Shown here in pieces: positions 37,757 through 49,097 of a stretch of DNA of 64,000 bases. Location of the stretch: positions 2,085,650 through 2,149,649 of the forward strand of contig JANPYM010000008.1 of NCBI GenBank assembly GCA_025890175.1, given 5' to 3'. Each line of letters opens with the position of its first letter. Positions within the stretch are counted from its first letter, which is position 1. The notes under the pieces are model-generated. The model saw only the letters and a program-made list of their open reading frames with translations. It ran no database searches and was not told the origin of the DNA. This DNA comes from Ciborinia camelliae (Eukaryota; Ascomycota; Leotiomycetes; Helotiales; Sclerotiniaceae). A program made the position numbers and the translations under genes.

Positions 37757-38342
37757 AAGATAAACCTCTCCAGCTTATGCCTGAAGTTCTGCGGGCCTTA
37801 TCTGTCTCAGGGTCCATCGAATTGTTGTCCTCGTGATAGATTGACCGGCGTAGAAGGAGTTGCCTATGTTTTTAGAGACTTACTAGAAGTTTGCTTGCTT
37901 TCAAGATACCACAATAGAATAGAAAATATTGAAAACGAATATCGCTCAAGACTACCTGGGATTTTCATATTTCCAGCTATCGGTACTGTAAGCGCAACTT
38001 GTATCAATCATGATAATGGGGAAGTCCAAAAAATATATTGAATTGAGAGCTCTACCACGCTCCCTAGGTAGGTTGTAATTCTTTGATGAATATGATTTTA
38101 TTTTGAAGGTTGTGGTGAAAGAAGATGCGCGCGGGGTTAAGATTCCCGCCATCGCTAGTGTGAAAAATTGCCAAGACTTCGCACACAAATGTCATCTTCA
38201 AAAAATAACCATAACCCACCTTTTTGCGCCAACGACCACTGGACGCGGAACTCTTCGACTTTGGGCCAGAACCAGAACCTATCGAAATATTGGCAGTAGT
38301 TATCCGAAATCGAAAGATCACGAATTTGAACCAAATTTCATC
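37757..38342. other. Intergenic region
   Basis: The 3' flank of the UPF0643-like gene followed by the promoter and leader of eIF3h. No independent gene is supported; frames across the boundary are shadows of eIF3h or chance. Confidence 0.6.
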
Positions 38343-39548
38343 ATGGCAGATACTACCAGCAAAGAGGTGCTTTTGCACTCGGTACAAGTTGAGGCATTGG
38401 TACGAAATACCACAGGCAAGACATCGAAATTCTGGCTAATACAATATGCAGGTTGTTATGAAGATTGTAAAGGCTTGCGCCGCGACCTACCCAACTACAG
38501 CCACCGGATCTATCGTTGGCATGGACTCAAATGGAACTCTTCAAATCACAAACTCCTTCCCATTCCCCACCGCAGATGTCGCAACCTCGGAATCCCACCC
38601 AAATGACCACATGGCCGCCTCAAACATTGCTGCCGCAGCCCCAAGATCAAAAGCCAACATTGTTTACCAAAGCGATATGATAAAAATGTTGAAGGAAGTC
38701 AATGTCGATGCGAATAACGTTGGATGGTACACGAGTGCAAACATGGGAAACTTCATCAATACCAGTTTGATCGAAAATCAATTCTTCTACCAAAAGGAGC
38801 CAAATGAGAGAACAGTTGCGCTCGTCCACGATGTCAGCAGAAGTTCCCAAGGCGCTTTGAGTCTACGTGCTTTCAGACTTTCTCCAAGCTTCATGGCTGC
38901 TTACAAGGAGGGTAAATTTACCACTGAGAAGTAGGTTTTTACAATATGCCATTACAAGGCCACCACTGACAAGATGACAGTATGCAAAAGTCGAAGCTCA
39001 CATACAAGGACATTTTGGTCGAATTACCTATCATCGTCCACAACTCTCACCTCCTGACTTCCTTCTTGCACCAAATGCCAGCCGAACTACCAAAGAAAGA
39101 CCTAGACTTTCCCGCATGTCTCGCAGACCTCACCCGAAACACACCACCAGCTCCACTCTACCCTAACATGGAATCCTTGGACTTATCCATTGACCCCTAC
39201 TTGGAGAGAACTTGTGATATGCTCTTGGAAAGCATCGAGACTCATTACACCGAGCTTAACAACTTCCAATACTTCCAAAGACAATTGTCTCGTGAGCAAG
39301 CCAAGGTTAAAGCATGGAAGGACAAGCGTACGGCAGAGAATGCTAGTAGGGCTACACAGAAACTCGCACCTCTACCTGAGGACGAATGGGAGAGACTCTT
39401 CAAGCTTCCCACAGAACCTAGCCGATTGGAGGGTATGTTGAATGCACGACAAGTTGAGCAGTACTCAAGACAGGTGGATGGCTTCACTGCTAGCATCACC
39501 GGAAAGATGTTTGCGGTAAAGAGCAACCTCTTACCAGAACAATCTTAA
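38343..39548 (+). CDS. eif3h: Translation initiation factor eIF3 subunit h
   Basis: Three exons, 38343-38399, 38452-38930 and 38981-39548, encode 367 residues. The N-terminal half is an MPN domain ([20 protein letters not shown] through [13 protein letters not shown] and the [19 protein letters not shown] core). It lacks the full JAMM zinc-binding set, as eIF3h normally does, so it is structural rather than a protease. The C-terminal half has the eIF3h-type helices ([20 protein letters not shown]) and a charged coiled stretch. eIF3h is a non-core subunit of eIF3 and pairs with eIF3f in the MPN dimer. Confidence 0.95.
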
Positions 39549-39859
39549 AAGAAACATATGTAATGCAGCTGGTAGTAGGGCAATAAAGGTTGCTTACTAG
39601 GGCACTTATGAGGGATTTCTTGCATGGGGATGGCGTTCAGAGGGTTATGTCAATATGTGGGATCATATTCATGATCAAAAAAGGAACGATAGACAGCATC
39701 TTGAGAACTTTTCTTCTGGATGTATAGATACTCGTATATTCCTCAAAAAATGAAATGCACGGACTTGAACTTTGATATCGTCCACCCACCAATAACCAAT
39801 ATGCAAGTTTGCAATCCACTTACGGAATAGGCCATATCCACATGCCACATTTTCATGTT

Positions 39860-39915
39860 GTGTTGATGTTGACGTTGATGTTGACGTTGATGTTGACGTT
39901 GACGTTGACGTTGAA
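39860..39915. repeat. GTTGAC/GTTGAT hexanucleotide repeat
   Basis: About nine copies of GTTGAY, then looser TTGACATTGACA words to about 39955. Confidence 0.9.
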
Positions 39916-40238
39916 ATCTTGACATTGACAACTTGACATTGACAATATGACGGTGAATCTTCAAACCTTCACTTCATTCAACAATCATATGTAACCTTAA
40001 CTACCTTACCTAGGTACCTAGATACCTACAGACCTAGTAGGTATTGTGGGTATTTTTACAGCTGTAGAGAGATCTGCCACTTTATTAGAGAAAATGCTCT
40101 TTCACACTTGAACAACTCATTTATACTTCTTCGTACTTTCAAACCTCGACCTACCGTTTCCGATTATCGCTTTGTTAAACTAAACGTTTCCTATTGTTGG
40201 GTGGTGGTTGGTGAACCCTGAATAGTGATTGATATGAA

Positions 40239-40268
40239 TACCTACCTAGGTACCTAGGTAGTAGGTAT
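40239..40268. repeat. Palindromic ACCTAGGT cluster
   Basis: Overlapping TACCTAGGTA palindromes (TACCTACCTAGGTACCTAGG). A similar cluster lies at 40006-40060 and others are scattered through intergenic DNA. Confidence 0.8.
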
Positions 40269-40622
40269 GATACGGATGAATGTTCAAGGGTCCACGGGTT
40301 ATAAAATCTAACCGTTTGTGGCTTAGTGTTGAATTTTCCTCTTTCTCACCCCTCCATTCATTAAACTCATTGAAGCGTCGGCCCCCGAAGTTTTTCTGCT
40401 GTATCCCCTCCTCCCTCCATCCTCCATTTCCCATTTTATCTCTCATTTTAAAATCTCCAGATTCTCTCTTCCTCTTCTCTCCACCTTAAAACTAAATGTA
40501 TGTATAACCTCATCTCTTCCAATTATCACAACCACATACATACCTACTACACTCTTAGAAATTTGAATTGACTCTTTCTTCCAGTATCTACCTCTCTCAA
40601 TATCTTCTTCCCCTCACCGACA

Positions 40623-42141
40623 ATGTCTGCCCCAGCATCCAAGTTCAAGGTAAATCAATGTTCCATCGAAGATTGTCGATTTCCATATACTAATTTAAAC
40701 GCGTACAGGTCGCTGACCTCAGTCTTGCTGCCTTCGGTCGCAAGGAAATTGAGCTCGCTGAAAATGAAATGCCAGGTTTGATGGCTACTCGTGAGAAGTA
40801 TGCTGCCGATCAACCTTTGAAGGGTGCTCGTATTGCTGGATGTGTATGTATTACCTTGATCTGCTATTGATTGGAGTGAAGGCTAACGGAGCTCGGTATT
40901 ATAGTTACACATGACCATTCAAACCGCTGTCTTGATCGAGACCCTCACATTCCTCGGAGCTGAGGTTACCTGGTCATCTTGCAACATCTTCTCTACCCAA
41001 GACCACGCTGCCGCCGCCATTGCTGCTGCCGGTGTCCCAGTCTTCGCCTGGAAGGGTGAGACCGAGGAGGAATACAACTGGTGCTTGGAGCAACAACTCG
41101 TTTCCTTCAAGGATGGCAAGAGCTTGAACTTGATCCTCGACGATGGTGGAGATCTTACTCAACTCGTACACAACAAATACCCAGAGATGTTGAAGGACTG
41201 CTATGGTGTCTCCGAGGAGACCACCACCGGTGTTCACCACTTGTACAAGATGTTGAAGAACAATGGTCTCCTTGTCCCAGCTATCAACGTCAACGACTCC
41301 GTCACCAAGTCAAAGTTCGACAACTTGTACGGTTGCCGTGAATCTTTGGTCGATGGTATTAAGCGTGCCACCGATGTTATGATTGCTGGTAAGGTCGCAG
41401 TCGTCGCCGGTTTCGGTGATGTCGGAAAGGGTTGTGCTATGGCTCTTCACGGAATGGGTGCTCGTGTCATTGTTACCGAGATTGATCCTATCAACGCTCT
41501 TCAAGCTGCTGTCTCCGGATACCAAGTCATGCCAATGGAGAAGGCCGCCTCTGTCGGTCAAATCTTCGTTACCACCACTGGATGCAGAGACATCTTGGTT
41601 GGCGAGCACTTCGAGGCCATGCCAAACGACGCTATTGTTTGCAGTAAGTGTATTGTCCCTTTAAAATTGTTCACTAGCTAACCCTGCAATAGACATTGGT
41701 CACTTCGATATCGAAATTGATGTTGCCTGGTTGAAGGCAAACGCCCAGAGCGTTCAAAACATCAAGCCCCAAGTCGACCGTTTCCTCATGAAGAACGGCC
41801 GCCACATCATCCTCCTTGCCGAGGGTCGTCTCGTTAACTTGGGATGTGCTACCGGTCACTCTTCCTTCGTCATGTCCTGCTCATTCACCAACCAAGTTCT
41901 TGCTCAAATCATGTTGTTCAAGTGCGAGGATGAGGCTTTCGGCAAGAAGTACGTTGAGTTTGGCAAGACCCAAAAGCTTGAGGTTGGTGTCTATGTTCTC
42001 CCAAAGATTTTGGATGAGACCGTTGCCAAGCTTCACTTGGCACACGTTAACGCCGAGTTGTCCAAATTGACCCCAGTCCAAGCTGAGTACCTTGGTCTTG
42101 AGGTTGAGGGACCATTCAAGGCCGAGATCTACCGTTACTAA
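40623..42141 (+). CDS. sah1: S-adenosylhomocysteinase
   Basis: Four exons, 40623-40649, 40709-40843, 40905-41643 and 41693-42141, encode 449 residues, the standard length. Substrate and NAD-binding blocks are clear: [16 protein letters not shown], the [20 protein letters not shown] segment with its catalytic Asp/Lys surroundings, the Rossmann motif [15 protein letters not shown], and [10 protein letters not shown] across the last intron. It ends FKAEIYRY. The enzyme hydrolyses S-adenosylhomocysteine to adenosine and homocysteine in the cytosol, relieving product inhibition of methyltransferases. Codons are strongly biased (GTC, ACC, AAG, CTT), consistent with high expression. Confidence 0.98.
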
Positions 42142-42788
42142 ATACTGTTTATATGGGTTTTTATTTTTTTTTAAGGCGAGCTGTGGATAATCTTTCAACA
42201 TGAGTAATGATTGCAATGATACCGGGGAAAAGCATTTTGTCCTTCAACGGCATATACAAGGGGATTTACAAGGGAAAAGTTTCAACATAAATGGTTTATG
42301 GATGAATTTTACAAAGCGGGCGTTACTTGGCTCTTCAACCATGGTCAAGTAGGAGAGGTCGGCCTTCTGCCTTGACATTAGAGCATATGAAATCGTGCTC
42401 AGGTAGAATATGCATTGCATGTTCATTGGGTTTATTCTTGTTCATTGTTCCTAATATTCAAGAGTGATTGTGATTGTGATATATGTGATATACTGGTAAA
42501 TGATATATGGTAATTGGAGTCTTCATCCAAGCTATTCATTCCATTTCATCTTCTCCCTCAATTGACGCCCTGGATTTGATATATAAGTTCCCATCGTACA
42601 TTAGCAGTTTACAATACAAGGCACTTGTTTGAGACTCCAATGCCGCATTGAGATTCACAACCGTGTTTTAAGTAATACTGTATCTGCAGTCAGTGTCAGT
42701 GTCAGTCACTATCATAGCATGCAAAACACATGTATGAATGAATGAAAATGTAAATAATTTGCATGAAAAGTTTATGTACGACGTATAT

Positions 42789-42862
42789 CCCCCACCCCCA
42801 CCCCCACCCCCACACCAAATTCTCTTTCCCATAATATACATCCATCCATCCATCCATCCGTT
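42789..42862. repeat. CCCCCA and CATC microsatellites
   Basis: Four copies of CCCCCA, then after about 25 bases five copies of CATC. Confidence 0.88.
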
Positions 42863-43127
42863 GCTTTAATCTGTGGTCTGCATACCCATATACCCATGTC
42901 CATGTCCATATCCATATCCATACCAGCCAATTCCCAATACCAACCAAACCAAACCAAACCAAACCCAACCCTAATGCTCTAAACTAAAAATCGACGATCG
43001 TATGGTCCCAACTCCACCATACATACTATGCATACTATGTATGTATGTATGCATTGCGTTCTCGCAAATTTGGTAGTGGGACCATGCGTGTGAGATATTC
43101 CTATCCTATCCCATCCAATTCCCATCC

Positions 43128-43178
43128 CCATACCATCCCATACCATCCCGTTCCCATTCCCATTCCCATTCCCATTCT
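43128..43178. repeat. CATCCCATAC and CCCATT repeats
   Basis: Two or three CCATCCCATA units followed by four to five CCCATT units. Confidence 0.85.
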
Positions 43179-43459
43179 CAGCCAGACGCAAACTCAAACT
43201 CGAACTCAAAGCGCACATATATCAATCCATATTCCCCATTGCAAGTATTTCCACAACATGGAAGGATAGCTCGCCCACTATCATTCTCTTCTCTTCTCAT
43301 CCATCATACATATCATACAAATGCTCCCCCCTCCCGCTCCCCGCCCCCTTGAACACCTAAAACCCCTTCGCCTTGCCCCACTTCCCACTCTCTAGACTAA
43401 GATCAATCGACCACAAGGAATCCCAAATCATGGATCTCTTGCTTGGTGTTGTACTTTTC

Positions 43460-43501
43460 CATGTACCTGTACCTGTACCTGTACCTGTGCCTGTGCCTGG
43501 A
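43460..43501. repeat. TACCTG/TGCCTG hexanucleotide repeat
   Basis: About seven units; translates as Val-Pro in a spurious plus-strand frame. Confidence 0.88.
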
Positions 43502-43733
43502 TCAGTAGCGCCTGCCGAATATTCTCTTCCAAAGCTAGGACCTGTAGCAGCAGGGAACCCATGAATATTCTAAGAACATCATCGCACTATCAGCGCATGT
43601 CTTGCTTCAAATTGTAAGAAGAGAACGAACGATACCACATATTATAAGATGCAATAAAACGAATGAATGAGTTTGAACAATAATGCAAGGAACTCTCAAA
43701 GTAACACAAGCAAGACAGGCAAGACAGACAGGA

Positions 43734-46700
43734 TCAAGGACCCAAGAGAGTGTCCAAAGGATTTCGAACCTCAGTGTTTGCCGCTGCAGCAGCAGGCACC
43801 CCATCACCATTCCCCATAACCTGAGAATCCGCGACCGTTTCCGCCACTTCATCATTAATCTCAGTTCTCAGAGCGCCAACTGAGGCTGTGGAGTCTGTTT
43901 TCCGGAGTGGTGATGCAGAAGCCGGGATAACTTTCTTGGAATTGCTACTATTACGACGACTATCAAGACTTTTCGCAAGAGTTTTATTGAGGCCTTCGGC
44001 GCTGCCACTGGAAGACTTCTTGGAGCGACGAATTGTTGCTGTAGCATCGATATTGGCGCTAGCGACGGTGCTTTTGGCGAGGCCTGGGGTAGATGGTGCA
44101 CCGGGCTTTTCTTCGGCGGCGTCGATGAGATACCAGCGAAGACCATCGGAAAGATCGAAGGGGTTGTCATCCTCGAAGGAGTCGCCACCGGTACTTGCAA
44201 AAGAGCGACCGTCGGCCATGGATTTGGAGAGGTCGACTACTCTGTCCTCTATCTTGTGAATTCGAGCCAGGAGCCAGTCGCGGGAGCGTAATTTGTGGGA
44301 GTCTTGTTCTCGGAGGAAGTAATGTGGGGCCCCCACGTTGAATGCTGCCCATGCCCCGGTAGACTGATTCCGCGTCGGTAAGAATAGAGCAAGATCGCCT
44401 TCTTTGAAATTCTTGAAAGCAATCTTCTCATGAGCTTCCTTCTGAGCTCTATGAGACTTCTCCCGGTAGGAACGAGCATCTTTGGAATATTTCTTGGCTG
44501 TATATTCCATGTCCCTAACTCGCTTGGCCATAACCTCACAAAAGTTATCCATGTCGAAACCACCAATAGAATTGATATAGGCATCATACTTCTCGGCTTC
44601 CACTTCAGGATCATCATTATGCATCCAGTATAGTAAGTCAAGATCTCCACTATCGATCATGGCCTTCATCGTTGTAGATCCTGAAATGCTCCGTCTGATT
44701 TTATTACCCGGATCTGAGGAATCATTTCCATTGCTGCTGCGATCAGGTTTTGGCAACTTCTGAATGATCATGGTGCCGTTTTCCTTCGTGACCGCATAAC
44801 TCAATCGCTCAAGCAGTCGAACAAGTTTATCACTCTGTGAATAAACTATTTGTGTGAGATCTTTTGCACGTGAAGTACGTGAATCGAACCGGTTGTTCAA
44901 TCTTTCGAATTTTTCTTGTGCAAATTGGTGTTTTTCTTGATGTGACCTCAGTTCTTCCTCGAGACTTCCAATTCGAGAAAGCTGCCCAGCCAAATCTGCC
45001 GACAAGGATGTGACTTTTTGTTCCTCTTCTTCCAAACGACTGCGTAAAGCTTCCGAGCCCGTCTCACCATCTGCCATCTTCGTTCTTAAGGAGCTCAATT
45101 GAAGACGTTCATCAGCCAGTTCGGCCTCAAGGGCTGAAAACTTCGCTTTCTCGGAAGCCAATTCTTCGCGAAGGGATCGAGACTCATTTTCTTCAATAGT
45201 GAATTTCTCTTTGTAATCCATAAGTTCGGTTCTAAGTTTCGAAATCGACACCTCTGCATCGTCTCGTTGCGATTTCGCAAGGTTGCAATCCCGCTTCGTA
45301 TTCTCAAGCTCAGATACCAAACTTAGCGATTTGTTGGTCAAGGATCCCGACAGTGCGGTGAACTCTTGTGGCATCCTCAACTTAGGCGACAATTGCAAAT
45401 GTATATCTTGCAGAGCCTTGAGTTGATCCTCTGCGGCTGATTCCGCCTTGATAGTCCGGGACATCAATTCCTTCTTCTCTTCTCTGAGGATTTGCATCTG
45501 TCTTTCCAAAGTCTCGTTGGTTTCCCTCTGTAGCTTTGCGTCATTCCTCAAGAAATCAACCTGACCTTGAGCTTTCTGGGCTTCCGCAGCAGCATCTTTC
45601 CGCAGCCTGTCCAACTCTTCTTGTAGGGTATGAACACGATCATCGACATACGACTTCTCATTCTCTCTAGACCCAAGATATCTGTCCATCTCATCCTCAA
45701 ATTCTTCCAGTCTTGCTTTGAGCCGCTTAATTTCATCCTCCAAAGACTTACGCTCCTCTATGAAGTCGCGTTGCTGTGCCTTGAAGTTTTCCGAAAGATC
45801 TTGCTTCATAGAGTTTACCTCTTCCAGTTGAGATTTCAACTGACTCGTTGAGGTGTCCTTCGCCGAAACCTCCTTTTCCAGACCAGAAGCGCGTTCACGT
45901 TCGGCAATCAATTCTGCCTCCAAAGAAAGCAGTTTTTGCTGGAACGCTTTTTCCTCCTCCCCCCTATTTGCAGAGAACCGTCGAGACGAGATTGAAGATC
46001 GACGCGAGTCATCATTAAGATGTGGTGATGCCAATGGATTTGCCGCATTGTGAACATCCGGACTTGGGTTATTGGGAATTTGAAAAACATTCCCAGTTGA
46101 AGTCCTGCTAATCTGAGTTTGACGATGCAATAGATCTTCAAGCCGTCGAACTCGACTCTCTGCAGTTTTAAGCTTGGTTTCTACCTTTGATTTCTCGTCT
46201 TGCAAGTTCTTCAACAAGTCATCATCTCCACGCATCAGAAGAGCACTTCTCCCAAGAGCAGCTTCATGAATACTTCCCGCCTTGAAGGCTTTCGCCCTTC
46301 TGCTTTGTTGCCTCGTTGGATTGTTAAGATCTGATATGATCTTCAAGATGTCGGTAACAATCGGAGATTGAGAATTATCAGCTCTAAGTACTTCTAATAC
46401 TTCTTCTAAGTCCTGTCGAGATGCTTGAGGCCAATGATCTTCCTCCCCATGCAAGTTGACTTCCAGAGCCATGACTTTCTTTTCAGACTTTTCGCCCCAC
46501 AAATTAGCCCCAATGTTCTTCTGCCACTTTCGTCGCCGCCTGGTTTCTTCTTCCTGGAAATTTGCCATTTCATTAGCCAAGGTCGAGGAGTCTGACCTGA
46601 CTTTCTCATCCCATTCACTTCGCCTGACAGCCTCGGCCAAAAATGAGGCGTACGTAACTGGTAATGTATCCAGCATGGAAATCAAATGCAAGGCGTCAAA

Positions 46701-47964
46701 ACCATCCCCGTCTAGTTCCAAGGCGGCAAATCGACTATTCACTTCGGCAAGCATTGTTGTCAAGCTGGCGATGTCGTACATGGACTCTAGGGATGATATT
46801 GCGGTAGAATTTCGCAATTTAGTAACATGCTGCATAATCTCCTCCATTTCAAGAGCTCTTTTAGTTAAAGTTGGCAAGAACTTCTCAGTGTGGAGAAGGG
46901 CTGATTTTGAAGCTTGCGAAATATTCTTCGACGTGTTGGTAAAATCCAAAACGGTTTCGCAGTCGGTATTAATCTTTCTAGAGATAGCTTCGATATCTTC
47001 CATCAAAGATATGGGCTCTTGGGCTTGCGGAATAGCTGCTCGTGCAGGACTCTTCTCGACTTTCTCAATTAGATGATCAATCCTTCGCATGACCTCGTCC
47101 ACTGCTTGCCCGACTTCTATACTGCTTCGCTCGAGATTTGTTGATATCTTCCGTAGCAGCTTCCCAGACCTCTTAACCTCTTCTACATCGACCAAGTCTT
47201 CCAAGGTTGTCCGGCGCTGCGCCCTCGGTAAATTGCGGCCTGTGATAAACTTTATCACGTCTGCGGTCGCGGGTAGTAGTTTTAGTCGAGATATTGACGC
47301 TTCCCAGTCCACACCAGTGGTATTGAGCTTCTGCATTTCCTCGACATAGTTCTGAACCTCCGCGTTTTTTTGGTCCAGCGCCTTGACATGCTTCTCCAGG
47401 TTCAAAACGGCTGTATCCACACAACGAGTAATCACCTCTGTTTCAATATACCGTTGCTGCGCCTGGTCTGACATAGTAGCACAATCATCCACCACTTTCA
47501 TAGCCCATGCCCGTCTTTCGGCGAATAGGTCCTTCCATGCCTGTAGGTTCTTCTCATTTGTGATCGAATCCGGAGGCTGAGAGGCAGTGTACTTGCGCGG
47601 TAAAGGGATTTCGGATATCAATGATTTCGCAGATGCAATAGAAGATTGCTGGATGATACGTCGATCGTATACGAATATCTCTTTCTAGACTAAATTAGAA
47701 AATGTAGAGTCTAGTAATGCCATGATCATTACCTCGGAGGATAGGGCTTGAAACCGCACTGCTTTGGCTGCTGCGGTAAGTGATATATGGTCACTGGCAG
47801 CAATAGGCGTGTATTTTGCTACCCATAGCTTGAAATCATCCAAACTGGTAATTTATCAGCACGTATAATCGAGGTAACTCGGAGTAGTAGACTTACGAGG
47901 TGAAGGATTCAGGGTCTACCTGAAGATGTTGGCCCGTATGGGCAATGTATACGTGAAGTTCCAT
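43734..47964 (-). CDS. atg11: Autophagy-related protein 11 (selective-autophagy scaffold)
   Basis: Three exons on the minus strand: 47964-47897, 47844-47733 and 47684-43734, giving about 1376 residues. The N-terminus (MELHVYIAHTGQHLQVD, then SLDDFKLWVAKYTPI) has the ubiquitin-like look of Atg11/FIP200 proteins. The middle, from about 560 to 1010, is almost unbroken coiled coil (Glu/Lys/Leu heptads). The conserved C-terminal claw region follows at about 1130-1230 (FKEGDLALFLPTRNQSTGAW and the AFNVGAPHYFLRE segment). Atg11 gathers cargo receptors, Atg1 and Atg9 to start selective autophagy, including mitophagy and pexophagy. The last 130 residues are Ser/Ala-rich and poorly ordered. Confidence 0.93.
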
Positions 47965-48279
47965 GTCCGTTTATGCATTTCACAATTCCAGCGACTTTCC
48001 AAATTACTCTTCCTCTCCAAAAAAGTAAAAGATATCTTGTCGCATGTCGATTAAGATACAGATCACAAGGCTGGTTCGAGACCGTAGGCTTTAAATTGAT
48101 GTTCTGCCGCCTCGTCTAGGCAAGCCACACCAATGTGGCTTGACAGCTTTCTGCTGGTTGGTACTAATATCTTTCTGTATCGATACGTTTTTTGAGACGC
48201 GTTTGCCTCAATACCTAATAAATGGTAGATTCAAATATTCATTATATTGAGTGACTAGGAGGCAGGTTTACAAGTCAAG
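47965..48279. promoter_or_regulatory. Shared divergent promoter, ATG11 and CENP-H
   Basis: 315 bases between start codons of opposite genes. Includes GACGCGTTTG near 48197 and AT-rich stretches on both sides. The assignment is positional; no factor site is claimed. Confidence 0.6.
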
Positions 48280-49097
48280 ATGTCGCGTCAAGAAAACTTC
48301 CAAAGTATGGAAGGAGTTGAAATGACTGGACCAGTCAACGATACACCTCCCTTGAGTGATCAAGAAAAACGTATTTTGGAAGTGTATGACAAATTGGAAG
48401 AACTCCAGGTTGAAATCGCTCTGTTGAAAGCTCAAGGTGTTATTTCTTCAAGAGGTATATCTCTGTATACAATCCTTCAATGGCACTTGTTCTGATCATG
48501 TTTAGAGCAACAAGAGGAAGTTACCGATGAAGATATCCAGAAGGCGGAGAAAGACCTTCTTGAGTCAAAGGCCAATTATTCGTTACGGTCAAAGATAATT
48601 GAGAGTGCGGTCATCGCCAATCCTATATTGAAGGCGGTTCATGCGGGTAGTAATGCTTCGATCATAGAACAGTAAGTTACTCCCTTCCAACTTATTTCTT
48701 GCATCATTGACAAAGTCATAGGGACCTCTTACCCCTCATCGAGAAACGTGATGCTACCTCTGAAAATCTGGCTCAAATATCTAATAACCTACAATCATCA
48801 AGAGAAGAGTTGACGAAAGCGTCCAGTGAGAACATTTTCACGGGGAGGAAGAACATCGAACTAGCTACAGAAATGCTAGCTTTGGCAGAAGAGACGAATA
48901 GTCAGGGGAAAGAGAACATTCAAGATCCTAAAGTTCGCGCACAGTTAGATGAGTTGGAGAGGGCAATGAAGAATAGTAAACAGAGATGGAGGATCATGAA
49001 GAATACTACTAGTGCTGTGATAGTAGGTAGTGGTATTGATTGGGCGAGGGATCCTAAGTTATTGGAAATGGTCCTTGATGATGATGAGGATAGATGA
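48280..49097 (+). CDS. Kinetochore protein CENP-H (Fta3-like)
   Basis: Three exons, 48280-48454, 48506-48671 and 48722-49097, encode 238 residues. Most of the protein is helical and coiled (LSDQEKRILEVYDKLEELQV and later heptads). The C-terminal motif KQRWRIMKNTTSAVIVGSG, continuing IDWARDPKLLEMVLDD, is the hallmark of the CENP-H domain. In fungi this protein (Mcm16 in budding yeast, Fta3 in fission yeast) pairs with CENP-K in the constitutive centromere-associated network that anchors the outer kinetochore. Confidence 0.88.

Larger units (their letters stand above)
39549..40622. other. Intergenic region upstream of SAH1
   Basis: Contains a GTTGAC/GTTGAT repeat, two palindromic ACCTAGGTA clusters and a long pyrimidine-rich leader (40350-40620) immediately before the S-adenosylhomocysteinase start, typical of a strongly expressed fungal gene. 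No gene is supported. Confidence 0.6.
42142..43733. other. Convergent intergenic region with microsatellites
   Basis: Lies between the 3' ends of SAH1 (plus) and ATG11 (minus). It carries CCCCCA, CATC, CCATAT, AACCA, CCCATT and TACCTG repeats. No gene is supported; the short frames are repeat translations. Confidence 0.65.

Noticed and set aside
43373..43564. Val-Pro repeat protein on the plus strand
   Set aside because: Translation of the TACCTG repeat in the 3' flank of ATG11.
43888..47580. Several plus-strand frames opposite ATG11
   Set aside because: Antisense shadows of the coiled-coil coding sequence.
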